Assembly: GCA_000717735.1 (NCBI GenBank)
Contig: JOBE01000089.1
Span: forward strand, 1 to 16,911
DNA: 16,911 nucleotides
DNA from: Streptomyces griseoluteus
GTDB lineage: Bacteria > Actinomycetota > Actinomycetes > Streptomycetales > Streptomycetaceae
Direction: 5' to 3'
Part shown: piece after piece, positions 7,165 through 14,264 of the stretch
How positions within the stretch are numbered: position 1 is the stretch's first letter
How the letters are laid out: every line of letters starts with the position of its first letter
Position numbers and translations under genes: made by a program
Notes under the pieces: generated by a model
The model's database searches: none
What the model was told of the DNA's origin: nothing
What the model saw: the letters and a program-made list of their open reading frames with translations, nothing else

Positions 7165-8328
7165 ATGCGGAAGCTCACGATCATCGGAGGCGGCTTCGCC
7201 GGACTGACCGCGGCCATCACCGCCGCCGAGGCCGGCACCAGGGTCACCGTGCACGAGGCGCACCGGACCCCGGGCGGCCGGGCCCGCACGACCGAGGGCC
7301 CGTACCGCACCAACGAGGGCCCGCACGCGATCTACAGCGGCGGCCCCCACTGGACCTGGCTCAAGCAGCGCGGCCTCCTCGGCCCGCTCGCCCCGCTGCC
7401 CGCCGCGGAGGGCCTCCGGTTCCGCTTCCACCGCGGCGGCGCCCTGCGCCGCACCCCGCCGCTCGGCATGCTGCGCCAGTGCCTCCGTACCGCCGGAAGC
7501 GCCCCCGTGGACCTCGACTTCCACACCTGGGCCTCCGGGATCGCGGGCGAGCGGGTGGCGCGGGAGGCCGCCGCGTACGCCGGGGTCGCGCTCTTCCACC
7601 ACGACCCCGGCGCGCTCTCCGCGCGCTTCGTGCAGGAACGGCTGCACCGGGCCGCCGCCCTGCCGCCCGAGGCGCACTACGTGCGGGGCGGCTGGGGTCA
7701 GCTCATCGAGCGGATGATCGTCCGCGCCTGGGAGATGGGCGTACGGATCGAGACGTCGTCGCGCGTCGACAGCCTTCCGCTCGGCGAGGGTCCGGTGATC
7801 GTCGCCACCGCCCTGCCCGCCGCCGCCCGGCTCCTCGACGACCCGTCGCTGACCTGGGAGAGCGGCCGTACGGTCCTGCTCGACCTGGCGCTGCGCGGCC
7901 GGCGGGGGGACCCGTTCGTGATCTCCGACGTGGACGCGCCCGGCTGGATCGAGCGGTTCACGGCCCAGGACCCGACGCTCGCCCCGGCCGGACAGCAGCT
8001 GATCCAGGCCCAGCTGCCGATCGGCCCCGGCGCGGCCAAGGCGGACGGCGTCGCCCACGCCGAGCGCCTCCTCGACCTGGGCTTCCCCGGCTGGCGCGAA
8101 CGGACGGTGTGGCGGCGGGAGTCGGTGTCCCAGGGCCGTACGGGCGCGGTGGACCGCCCCGGCACGACCTGGCGCGACCGGCCGGCCGTCGACAGGGGCG
8201 ACGGCGTGTACCTGGTGGGCGACCAGGTGGCGGCGCCCGGTGTCCTGTCGGAGGTGTCGTTCACGAGCGCGGTCGAGGCGGTGTCCCTCGCTCTGCGCGC
8301 GGACAGCCGTGCCCTGAGGAGGGCTTGA
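7165..8328 (+). CDS. NAD(P)/FAD-dependent oxidoreductase (amine oxidase / phytoene desaturase fold)
   Basis: This flavoenzyme has 387 residues. The dinucleotide-binding motif GGGFAGLTAA lies at about 8-17, followed by the acidic residue E32 (VTVHEAHRTPGGRART) typical of this fold. A substrate-domain segment (VRGGWGQLIERM) and the C-terminal FAD motif GVYLVGDQVAAPGVLSEVSFTSAV near 347-370 complete it. It resembles carotenoid- and protoporphyrinogen-oxidase-like proteins but lacks neighbours from those pathways, so the substrate is unknown. The ATG at 7165 has GAGGGAG at 7152-7158 and places the Rossmann motif at residue 8; ATG 7072 would add a low-complexity leader. Its TGA stop (8326-8328) lies inside the -35 hexamer of the SoxR-type promoter for the next gene. 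Confidence 0.85.
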   Translation: MRKLTIIGGGFAGLTAAITAAEAGTRVTVHEAHRTPGGRARTTEGPYRTNEGPHAIYSGGPHWTWLKQRGLLGPLAPLPAAEGLRFRFHRGGALRRTPPLGMLRQCLRTAGSAPVDLDFHTWASGIAGERVAREAAAYAGVALFHHDPGALSARFVQERLHRAAALPPEAHYVRGGWGQLIERMIVRAWEMGVRIETSSRVDSLPLGEGPVIVATALPAAARLLDDPSLTWESGRTVLLDLALRGRRGDPFVISDVDAPGWIERFTAQDPTLAPAGQQLIQAQLPIGPGAAKADGVAHAERLLDLGFPGWRERTVWRRESVSQGRTGAVDRPGTTWRDRPAVDRGDGVYLVGDQVAAPGVLSEVSFTSAVEAVSLALRADSRALRRA

Positions 8329-8355
8329 CCTCAAGCGTGCTTGAGATCGGAGGGT
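8325..8355 (+). promoter_or_regulatory. SoxR box within a MerR-type promoter
   Basis: A -35 hexamer TTGACC (8325-8330) and a weak -10 GAGGGT (8350-8355) are separated by 19 bases, the overlong spacing typical of MerR-family promoters. The spacer carries CCTCAAGCGTGCTTGAGA (8329-8346), which matches the SoxR box CCTCAAGTTAACTTGAGG at 13 of 18 positions. It includes a perfect inverted repeat CTCAAGC-GT-GCTTGAG (8330-8345). Redox-active molecules such as pigmented antibiotics activate SoxR in Streptomyces. The controlled gene is the oxidoreductase starting at 8474; the leader would be roughly 110 bases. Confidence 0.85.
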
Positions 8356-8473
8356 TTCCCCTGGCACCACCGTTCAGGCTGCACCACCGCTCTCGCTCCA
8401 CCACGAGCCGCGCACGACCACGACCCGCGCGCCACCACGACCCGCGCTCGCCGCCGATGACAGGGGAACCGTC

Positions 8474-9472
8474 ATGCACGCCATCCGCCTCCACGCCTTC
8501 GGACCCGCCGAGAACCTCACCTACGAGGAGACGCCCGACCCCGTGCCGGGCCCCGGCCAGGTCCGCATCCGGGTCGCGGCGGCCGGCGTGCACCTCCTCG
8601 ACACCGCGCTCCGCGAGGGGATGCCCGGCCCGTTCCCCGCGCCCACCGCGCTGCCCACCGTCCCCGGCCGCGAGGTCGCCGGCACCGTCGACGCCCTCGG
8701 CGAGGGCACCGACCCCGGCTGGCTCGGCAGGCGGGTCGTCGCCCACCTCGGCATGGCCCCCGGCGGCTACGCCGAACTCGCCGTCACCGACGCCGCCCGC
8801 CTCCACGCCCTGCCCGACCACGTCGGCGAGGCGGAGGCCGTCGCCATGATCGGCACCGGCCGCACCACCCTCGGCATCCTGCAGTTCACCCCACTCGGCC
8901 CGGACTCGATCGCGATCGTCCCGGCCGCGGCCGGCGGCATCGGCACCCTGCTCGTCCAGTACGCCAAGAACGCCGGCGCCACCGTCATCGGCCTCGCCGG
9001 CGGCCCCGCGAAGGTCGCCCTCGTCCAGGAGAACGGCGCCGACCTGGCCGTCGACTACAAGGAACCCGACTGGGCGGAGAAGGTCCGCGCGTACCTGGAC
9101 GGGCGCACCGCCACCGTCGTCTACGACTCGGTCGGCGGCGACACCGGCAGGGCCGCCGTCGACCTGCTCGGCAAGGGTGGACAGCACGTCGTCTTCGGCT
9201 GGTCCGGCACCGGTCTCCGCGAGGGCGAGCCGCTCACCTTCACGCCGGAGGAGCTCGCCGCCCGCGGCATCACCTCGGAGTCCGTTCTCGGCCCCGTCAT
9301 GATCCAGAAGGCGGGCGGTGACGTCCGCAACCTCGAACTCGCCGCCCTCGAAGCGGCGGCCACCGGCAGCCTCCGCCCTGCGGTCCACCGCTTCCCGCTC
9401 TCCGACGCGGCGGGCGCCCACCGCGCCCTGGAGACCAGGGGCACGACGGGCAAGGTGATCCTGGTGCCGTGA
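8474..9472 (+). CDS. MDR-family NADPH:quinone oxidoreductase, SoxR target
   Basis: This reductase has 332 residues. The GroES-like domain covers about 1-125, including VRIRVAAAGVHLLDTALREG and VPGREVAGTVDALG. The cofactor domain has AAAGGIGTLLVQYAK (151-165) and the continuation VYDSVGGDTG. The protein contains no cysteine at all, so neither the catalytic nor the structural zinc of alcohol dehydrogenases is present; it belongs with the zinc-free quinone reductases. The start ATG has AGGGGA upstream. The SoxR-box promoter directly upstream fits what is known in S. coelicolor, where an oxidoreductase of this type (SCO4266, as I recall) is one of the few SoxR targets. Its likely role is handling quinone-like redox-cyclers, possibly self-made antibiotics. 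No soxR gene is in the window. Confidence 0.9.
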   Translation: MHAIRLHAFGPAENLTYEETPDPVPGPGQVRIRVAAAGVHLLDTALREGMPGPFPAPTALPTVPGREVAGTVDALGEGTDPGWLGRRVVAHLGMAPGGYAELAVTDAARLHALPDHVGEAEAVAMIGTGRTTLGILQFTPLGPDSIAIVPAAAGGIGTLLVQYAKNAGATVIGLAGGPAKVALVQENGADLAVDYKEPDWAEKVRAYLDGRTATVVYDSVGGDTGRAAVDLLGKGGQHVVFGWSGTGLREGEPLTFTPEELAARGITSESVLGPVMIQKAGGDVRNLELAALEAAATGSLRPAVHRFPLSDAAGAHRALETRGTTGKVILVP

Positions 9473-9480
9473 GGCGGCAC

Positions 9481-9580
9481 CGGGGTGGGATCAGACCCGG
9501 GGTGGGACAAAGCCGGGGTGGGATCAGACCCGGGGTGGGACAAAGCCGGGGTGGGATCAGACCCGGGGTGGGATCAGACC
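9481..9580. repeat. G-rich tandem repeat between convergent genes
   Basis: Two exact 33-bp units (9481-9513 and 9514-9546) and a variant third copy (9547-9580) are built from alternating subunits CGGGGTGGGATCAGACC and CGGGGTGGGACAAAGC. The plus strand therefore has twelve G-runs of three or more in 100 bases, enough for several G-quadruplexes. The array fills the whole gap after the quinone reductase stop and its last copy contains the stop codon of the minus-strand gene at 9574. Confidence 0.92.
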
Positions 9581-9927
9581 CCGACCACGTCCCAGGAGTG
9601 CGCCTTGAACTCCTTCAGGAAGTCGGGGTGGTCCTCCCACATCCGGGCGATGGAGCGCAGCACGTCCCAGTTCTGCTCAAGCGCCTGGTCCACGACCTGG
9701 CGCAGCTCCGGCGCCGACTCCCGCTTCTCCACGAGGCCGTTGACGGCCGCCGCGGCCTGCACGGTGTAGCGCGTGGCGCGCAGGGCCCGGGAGGTGTCGT
9801 CCATCCCGAACCCGTGGTCACTCCCGTTCGCCGGGTCGAAGAGCGGGGTCAACCGCGCCTCGATGAAGGCCGTGATCCGCTGGAACCGCTGCTCGACATC
9901 CGTACCCATGTCATTCGTGTCATCCAT
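9574..9927 (-). CDS. Hypothetical small helical protein
   Basis: I do not recognise the family. It is a 117-residue acidic, mostly helical protein (VEQRFQRITAFIEARLTPLFD, TRYTVQAAAAVNGLVEKRES, ELRQVVDQALEQNWDVLRSIARMWEDHPDFLKEF) with no signal peptide or membrane segment. The start ATG at 9927 has AGGAAAG upstream; an internal ATG at 9909 is an alternative. It lies ten bases after the end of the acetyltransferase gene, which precedes it in the same direction, so the two are probably co-transcribed. Its stop codon lies inside the tandem repeat, so the C-terminus GV borders repeat-derived sequence. Confidence 0.72.
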   Translation of the reverse strand: MDDTNDMGTDVEQRFQRITAFIEARLTPLFDPANGSDHGFGMDDTSRALRATRYTVQAAAAVNGLVEKRESAPELRQVVDQALEQNWDVLRSIARMWEDHPDFLKEFKAHSWDVVGV

Positions 9928-9937
9928 GGGCTCTTTC

Positions 9938-10417
9938 CTACACCCCGCCCGCGCCCAGCTCCGCCAGCGCCCCGTCCGTCAGGCGGTAGACCGTCCACTC
10001 GTCCTGCGGGCGGGCGCCGAGGGACTCGTAGAACGCGATCGACGGCTCGTTCCAGTTCAGTACGGACCACTCCAGGCGCTCGTAGCCGCGCTCCACGCAG
10101 ATCCGGGCCAGCTCGCGGAGCAGCGCCTTGCCGTGGCCGCCGCCCCGGGCCTCCGGGCGGACGTAGAGGTCCTCCAGGTAGATGCCGTGGACCCCGCGCC
10201 AGGTGGAGAAGTTGAGGAACCAGAGCGCGAAGCCGACGGCCTCGCCGTTCTCGTCCGTCGCGAGGTGCGCGTAGGCGGCGGGCCGGTCGCCGAAGAGGGC
10301 CTCGTGGAGCTGCTCGGGGGTCGTGCGGACCTCGTCGAGGGCCTTCTCGTACTCCGCGAGGTCGCGGATCAGGGCGTGGATGACGGGAACGTCGGCGGGC
10401 GTGGCTGTACGGATCAT
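9938..10417 (-). CDS. GNAT acetyltransferase resembling spermidine/spermine N-acetyltransferase
   Basis: This acetyl-CoA-dependent acetyltransferase has 159 residues. It shows the GNAT N-terminal motif (IRTATPADVPVIHALIRDLAEYEK), the core strand GIYLEDLYVRPEARG (79-92) with the CoA pyrophosphate-binding loop R91-G-G-G-H-G96, and the C-terminal signature LNWNEPSIAFYESLGA (120-135). The LEDLYV and WNEPSI-FY segments are close to those of eukaryotic SSAT and related thialysine/diamine acetyltransferases, so a polyamine-like amine is a reasonable substrate guess. The ATG at 10417 gives the standard family length. It is followed after ten bases by the small hypothetical gene and preceded by the broken phosphotransferase gene, all on the minus strand. 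Confidence 0.88.
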   Translation of the reverse strand: MIRTATPADVPVIHALIRDLAEYEKALDEVRTTPEQLHEALFGDRPAAYAHLATDENGEAVGFALWFLNFSTWRGVHGIYLEDLYVRPEARGGGHGKALLRELARICVERGYERLEWSVLNWNEPSIAFYESLGARPQDEWTVYRLTDGALAELGAGGV

Positions 10418-10463
10418 GCGGGCCAGCCTGCCAAGGGCGGGGCCCTCCTGGCGAACGGAATCC

Positions 10464-11380
10464 TCACGGAGAGCGCCTGAAGCCCCCGGCTCTCCCGTCC
10501 AGCAGGATCCGTGCCACGGCCACCTGCTCCTCGTCGAGGCCCGGTTCGCCCTCCGCGAGCTCCCACAGGCCGTTCTGCAGGACCCGGCCCAGCGTCCACG
10601 CCACCGCGCGCCCCCGGTCGCCGACGACCTCGGTGAGCAGGTCGAACCTCCACAGGACGTCGTCGGGGTCGAAGCGGTCCATGAGCAGCGGCAGCAGTTC
10701 GAAGCCCGGGTCGCCCGCGAGGGGCTTCGGTCGATGACCAGCCACGGTTCGCGGGCGCCCGCCAGGACGTTCCCCAGGTGCAGGTCCCAGTGCAGGAGCC
10801 GGTCCCCCGGTTCGCCCGCCACCTCCCGTACGGCCGCCGCGCAGTCCCGGAGCACCGCCGCGTCCTCGGCGTCCTCCGCTCCGAGGCGTACGAGCGCGTC
10901 CGGCACCCTGGCGAGCATTCCGGCCGCGATGTCACCGAGCCCGCGCAGTCCCTCCGGCGCGGGGACGGCCACCAGGCGCGCGAGGAGCCCGGCGGCGACG
11001 CCCAGGGCCGCGCGGGTGTCGGCGACGGACGTCAACGGCCGGGTCTCGTCGAGCCGTTCCAGGAGCATCGTCCCCGTGGCGGGGTCGTGGTCGAGGAGCC
11101 GCACGGCGCCGGCCCCGTCCCAGGCGCGCAGGGCGACGGGTTCGCCCTCGGTCTCGTGGTCGGGGATCTGCATCTTCAGCGCGGCCGGCGTGCCGTCCGC
11201 GACCCGTTCGACGGGCAGCACGAGGGACGCGACGCCGTGCAGGGAGGGGCCGGTGACGCGCAGCCCCCACCGCCCGAGGAACTCCTCTGCGAGCCCCGGC
11301 AGCCCGGCGACGAACGCCCGCCCGGCCTCCCCGTTGTACTTCGCCTGCGAACGGACCAGTTCCTCCGGTACGTGAATCAC
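10464..11380 (-). pseudogene. Aminoglycoside/hydroxyurea phosphotransferase-like gene, frameshifted
   Basis: The kinase fold is split over two frames. From GTG 11380 (AGGG seven bases upstream) the first frame runs to residue 217, including the catalytic loop LLHWDLHLGNVLAG and PWLVID. The sequence continues in another frame as KPLAGDPGFELLPLLMDRF... to the stop at 10464. The expected codon order GAC-CCG-AAG reads GAC-CGAAG, so one C is missing on the minus strand (plus-strand G beside 10729-10730). Restoring it gives an uninterrupted protein of about 305 residues, the usual length for the APH(6)/hydroxyurea-kinase group. The break lies in the conserved IDPK metal-binding segment, so the gene as written would not give an active enzyme. 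Either it is a recent pseudogene or, more likely given an identical kind of error in the TerD gene, a sequencing error. The family's substrates include streptomycin and hydroxyurea; this one's is unknown. Confidence 0.85.
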
Positions 11381-11491
11381 GCCACGACCCTGGACACGGA
11401 CACCGACCTCCCGGAGCGCCTGCGGCGACCGTATCCAGGGGACCGAGGCCCCGGGTAACGTCCCGCCCAGGCACCCGGAAGAGGGATACAC

Positions 11492-12880
11492 ATGAGTACG
11501 GTCAACGGCGGCATCTCGTTCTGGTACGCGCAGGACGGCACCCCCGCTCCCCGCGAACCGCTCCCCGGCGACATCAGCGCCGACGTCTGCATCGTCGGCG
11601 GCGGCTACACGGGCCTGTGGACCGCCTACTACCTCAAGAAGGCCGTCCCGTTCCTCAACATCACGGTCCTCGAGGCCAAGTTCTGCGGGTACGGAGCCTC
11701 CGGGCGCAACGGCGGCTGGCTCTACAACGGCATCGCCGGACGCGACCGCTACGCGAAGCTGCACGGCCATGAGGCCGCCGTCCGCCTCCAGCAGGCCATG
11801 AACGCCACGGTGGGCGAGGTCGTCGACGTCTGCGAGCAGGAGAAGATCGACGCCGACGTCCACCGGGGCGGAGTCCTGGAAGTCGCGCTCTCCCCCGCCC
11901 AGCTGGCCCGCCTGAAGGCCTTCCACGCCGCCGAGACCGCGTTCGGCGAGACGGACCGGGAGATGTACGGGGCCCGCGAGACCGCCGACCGCATCCGCGT
12001 CACCGGCGTCGTCGGCTCCTCCTGGACCCCGCACGGGGCCCGCCTGCACCCCGTGAAGCTGGTCAAGGGCCTCGCCGCCGCGGTCGAGGCGCTCGGCGTC
12101 ACGATCCACGAGTCGACCCCGGTCACCGAGATCAAGCCGAAGCACGCGGTCACCCCGTACGGCACGGTCCGCGCCCCGTACGTACTGCGCTGCACCGAGG
12201 GCTTCACCGCCTCCCTCACCGGCCAGCGCCGCACCTGGCTCCCCATGAACTCCTCGATGATCGCCACCGAGCCCCTTGACGACGCCCAGTGGGAGTCCAT
12301 CGGCTGGGACGGCCGCGAGACCCTTGGCGACATGGCGCACGCGTACATGTACGCGCAGCGCACCGCCGACGGCCGGATCGCACTGGGCGGCCGGGGGGTC
12401 CCGTACCGCTTCGGCTCGAAGACGGACAACGACGGTCGCACCCAGCCGCAGACCATCGAGGCCCTCCGCGACATCCTGACCCGCTTCTTCCCCCAGCTGG
12501 CGGGGGTACGGGTGGACCACGCCTGGTCCGGCGTCCTCGGCGTCCCGCGCGACTGGTGCGCCACCGTCACCCTGGACCGCTCGACGGGCCTCGGCTGGGC
12601 GGGCGGCTACGTCGGCTCGGGCGTCGCCACGGCCAACCTCGCGGCCCGCACCCTGCGCGACCTCATCAAGGAGGACTCGGGCCAGTCGGGCCCCACCGAC
12701 CTCACGGCCCTGCCCTGGGTCAACCACAAGGTCCGCAAGTGGGAACCGGAACCGCTGCGCTGGCTCGGCGTCCAGACCATGTACGCGGCCTTCCGCGGCG
12801 CGGACCACCGCGAGTCGACGGGCCACACGGCGACGACGGACCGCGTGGCGGTCCTGGCGAACCGGCTCAGCGGCCGCTGA
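11492..12880 (+). CDS. DAO-type FAD-dependent amine oxidoreductase
   Basis: This flavoprotein oxidase has 462 residues. After an N-terminal segment (SFWYAQDG) comes the FAD-binding motif VCIVGGGYTGLWTAYYLKK (G36-G-G-Y-T-G41) and the family motif GASGRNGGWLYNG (68-80). The central substrate domain follows, and the C-terminal part has AWSGVLGVPRDW and GYVGSGVATANLAARTLRDL, which closes the FAD site. The layout matches the DAO family branch containing gamma-glutamylputrescine oxidase (PuuB) and related amine or amino-acid oxidases; the exact substrate is not shown. ATG 11492 has GGAAGAGGG upstream. The gene is divergent from the phosphotransferase-like gene across 111 bases, and a strong hairpin follows it. 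Confidence 0.87.
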   Translation: MSTVNGGISFWYAQDGTPAPREPLPGDISADVCIVGGGYTGLWTAYYLKKAVPFLNITVLEAKFCGYGASGRNGGWLYNGIAGRDRYAKLHGHEAAVRLQQAMNATVGEVVDVCEQEKIDADVHRGGVLEVALSPAQLARLKAFHAAETAFGETDREMYGARETADRIRVTGVVGSSWTPHGARLHPVKLVKGLAAAVEALGVTIHESTPVTEIKPKHAVTPYGTVRAPYVLRCTEGFTASLTGQRRTWLPMNSSMIATEPLDDAQWESIGWDGRETLGDMAHAYMYAQRTADGRIALGGRGVPYRFGSKTDNDGRTQPQTIEALRDILTRFFPQLAGVRVDHAWSGVLGVPRDWCATVTLDRSTGLGWAGGYVGSGVATANLAARTLRDLIKEDSGQSGPTDLTALPWVNHKVRKWEPEPLRWLGVQTMYAAFRGADHRESTGHTATTDRVAVLANRLSGR

Positions 12881-12892
12881 GGAGGACGGACG

Positions 12893-12923
12893 GGGTGGGC
12901 GCGCGGCAGGGCCGCGCCCACCC
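12893..12923. terminator. Strong hairpin between convergent DAO and TerD genes
   Basis: GGGTGGGCGCG (12893-12903) pairs perfectly with CGCGCCCACCC (12913-12923) around a nine-base loop, giving an 11-bp GC stem followed by TTT on the plus strand. It begins 13 bases after the oxidase stop and lies 34 bases beyond the end of the minus-strand TerD gene, so it can serve both transcripts. Confidence 0.75.
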
Positions 12924-12956
12924 TTTCCACAGGACCGCTCCCCCTCCCCCCGCCCT

Positions 12957-13534
12957 TCACTCCACCTGGATCCCGAAGTCCCCGACGAGCTCCTCGAGCC
13001 CACCCCGGTATCCCTTCCCCCCGAGGACGAAGTCCCAGTCGCCCCCGGCGCGGCGCCGGAACGACCCGAGGACGAGCGCCGTCTCCCCGGGGCGCCCGTC
13101 CGAGACGACGAGCCGGTCGAGCTCGCCGCCGGAGTCGTCCCGCAGCCGGATGCCGGCGTCCGTGAACCCGCTCAGGTCCGCGTCCGGATGCACCTCGGGG
13201 TCGACCGCGGCCACGAGCACGAGGCGGTCGGCCCGCGACGGAGGCGCGTCGAAGCCGACCCGCAGCGCTGCCCGGTCGCCGGGCGCGGCGGCCGGCATCG
13301 CCACCGAACCGTCGGGGTCGCCGGGTTGTCGAAGAAGACGAACCACTCGTCGCCGAGGACCCGGTTGCCGGCGCAGACCAGGGCGCACACGCCGAGCGCG
13401 GCCGTGCCGGACCACACCATGCCCAGCAGATTGAGGTCGGCGTCGGCCTCGACGGGGGTGTCCACGGCGGTGGCCCGCGGGGCCCCGGGCCCCAACCGCC
13501 ACCGGAGTCCGTGCCGATGGAGCAGGTCGACCAT
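12957..13534 (-). pseudogene. TerD-domain (tellurium resistance family) gene, frameshifted
   Basis: The first frame runs from ATG 13534 to about residue 74 (ADADLNLLGMVWSG..., GDEWFVFFDNPATP). The second frame then supplies DGSVAMPAAAPGD, LVLVAAVDPE, DADLSGFTDAGIRLRD, ETALVLGSFRRRAGGDWDFVLGGKGYRGGLEELVGDFGIQVE. Joined, they give about 192 residues, the normal length, with the calcium-binding-type acidic stretch and the family's FxFNNxxxPDGSV and GxxGLxxLxxDFGV motifs recognisable. The break is one C missing from a C-run on the minus strand (plus-strand GGGG at 13314-13317, expected five). TerD-family proteins act in stress and tellurite responses and, in Streptomyces, in several copies of unknown role. 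The N-terminal 30 residues (MVDLLHRHGLRWRLG...) are unlike the family, and the ATG has GAGGG directly abutting it, so the true start may be disturbed. Confidence 0.8.
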
Positions 13535-13539
13535 CCCTC

Positions 13540-13734
13540 GTCACCATCGGCGCGGCCGTCGCAGCCTTCATGGCGAGCTGCGCCGTCCTTGTGGGCAGCA
13601 CCCTCAAGCCGCTCGAACAGGCCGCAGACGACTACCTCGACGCTTCGACCTCGTCCACCGGACAAGACCGAGGAGCACCCTCATGGGCGGGACATCCCGC
13701 TCGACGACACCTTGCCCCTGCTCCGGTCCCGTGA
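13540..13734 (+). pseudogene. Possible gene fragment with a membrane segment
   Basis: An open frame with coding-like third positions reads VTIGAAVAAFMASCAVLVG, then STLKPLEQAADDYLDAST, to a TGA at 13732-13734. It has a plausible transmembrane helix and a conserved-looking tail, but there is no start codon with a ribosome site: the only in-frame ATG, at 13570, lies inside the helix and would give 54 residues. Upstream the frame runs antisense into the TerD gene start. It may be the remnant of a truncated gene joined here by rearrangement, or chance. The bases from here to 13791 hold nothing else convincing. Confidence 0.3.
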
Positions 13735-13791
13735 CCGCGAGGCGCGCTCCCCGGGGCGGGTCCGTCGCGGTGCCACGCGTGGGGGTGCGCC

Positions 13792-13797
13792 TACCCT
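13792..13797 (+). promoter_or_regulatory. -10 element of a probable leaderless arsR transcript
   Basis: TACCCT fits the actinobacterial TANNNT -10 consensus and ends six bases before the ATG at 13804, which has no Shine-Dalgarno sequence. That spacing puts the transcription start on or next to the A of the start codon. No good -35 box is visible. Confidence 0.5.
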
Positions 13798-13803
13798 TTT
13801 CCC

Positions 13804-14163
13804 ATGCCCTCACGCGACACGTCCTCAGCTGCGCTCGGTACGCATCAGCGCACCCCCGGCCCTCGTGAGCTGGTGTTGGCGGCGGGCGTCTTCGCTCTGC
13901 TCGCCGATGCCACGCGGCTGCATCTGATGTGGCTGCTCGCACGTGAGGAGTCGGATGTGACCGCTCTGGCCGAGGCGGTCGGCGCCGCCCGCCCCGCGGT
14001 CAGTCAGCATCTCGCCAAGCTCCGGCTCGGGGGTCTCGTCGAGTCCCGCAAGGAAGGCCGCCGGGTCGTCTACTCACTGCCTGACGGGCACCTGAAGCGC
14101 CTGGTCGTCGAGGCGATCAGTCACGCCGATCACCAGGTGAGCGGCGAGCCCTGGCACGACTGA
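13804..14163 (+). CDS. ArsR/SmtB-family metal-sensing repressor, alpha-5 site type
   Basis: This is a dimeric winged-helix repressor of 119 residues: FALLADATRLHLMWLL (alpha1-2), VTALAEAVGAARPAVSQHLAKLRLGGLVESRKEGRRVVYSL (recognition helix and wing), and a C-terminal helix 94-111. That last helix contains D94-x-H96, then H107-x2-H110. The spacing (+2, +11, +3) is exactly the alpha-5 metal site of CzrA and NmtR (D, H, H, H), which bind zinc or nickel/cobalt between subunits. No alpha-3 CxC metal/metalloid site is present, and the N-terminal histidine used by NmtR for nickel is missing, so zinc or cobalt is at least as likely as nickel. The gene appears to have a leaderless start. The MFS exporter begins 101 bases downstream behind a candidate operator, so this protein probably represses the exporter until metal binds. 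Confidence 0.9.
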   Translation: MPSRDTSSAALGTHQRTPGPRELVLAAGVFALLADATRLHLMWLLAREESDVTALAEAVGAARPAVSQHLAKLRLGGLVESRKEGRRVVYSLPDGHLKRLVVEAISHADHQVSGEPWHD

Positions 14164-14179
14164 ATCAGGCCCGTGGGAC

Positions 14180-14235
14180 AGACCTCAAAAATCAATAGGT
14201 GCGCAACTATGCACGTGTCGGTTATCGTGGAATCA
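14180..14235 (+). promoter_or_regulatory. Candidate ArsR operator/promoter of the MFS gene
   Basis: In an unusually AT-rich patch for this genome lies GTGCGCAACTATGCAC (14199-14214), an imperfect inverted repeat with GTGC/GCAC arms and two further symmetric positions. It is flanked by AATCAATAG and GGTTATCG. Sites of this kind, between a metal-sensor gene and its exporter, are typical for SmtB/ArsR repressors. Which bases form the -10 (possibly TTATCG at 14222-14227) is uncertain. Confidence 0.5.
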
Positions 14236-14264
14236 CCCCCGTAGCCGACCGAGGGGATGGCCTC

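Noticed and set aside
9481..9580. CRISPR array
   Set aside because: Units are contiguous tandem repeats without unique spacers.
9938..13003. 1021-residue minus-strand open frame
   Set aside because: Only its last 159 residues (GNAT) and a middle part (phosphotransferase N-terminus) are real; the rest is antisense to the DAO oxidase, an effect of high GC.
13511..13927. 138-residue plus-strand frame before arsR
   Set aside because: Pro/Arg/Ser-rich, overlaps the arsR start in another frame, no ribosome site or domain.
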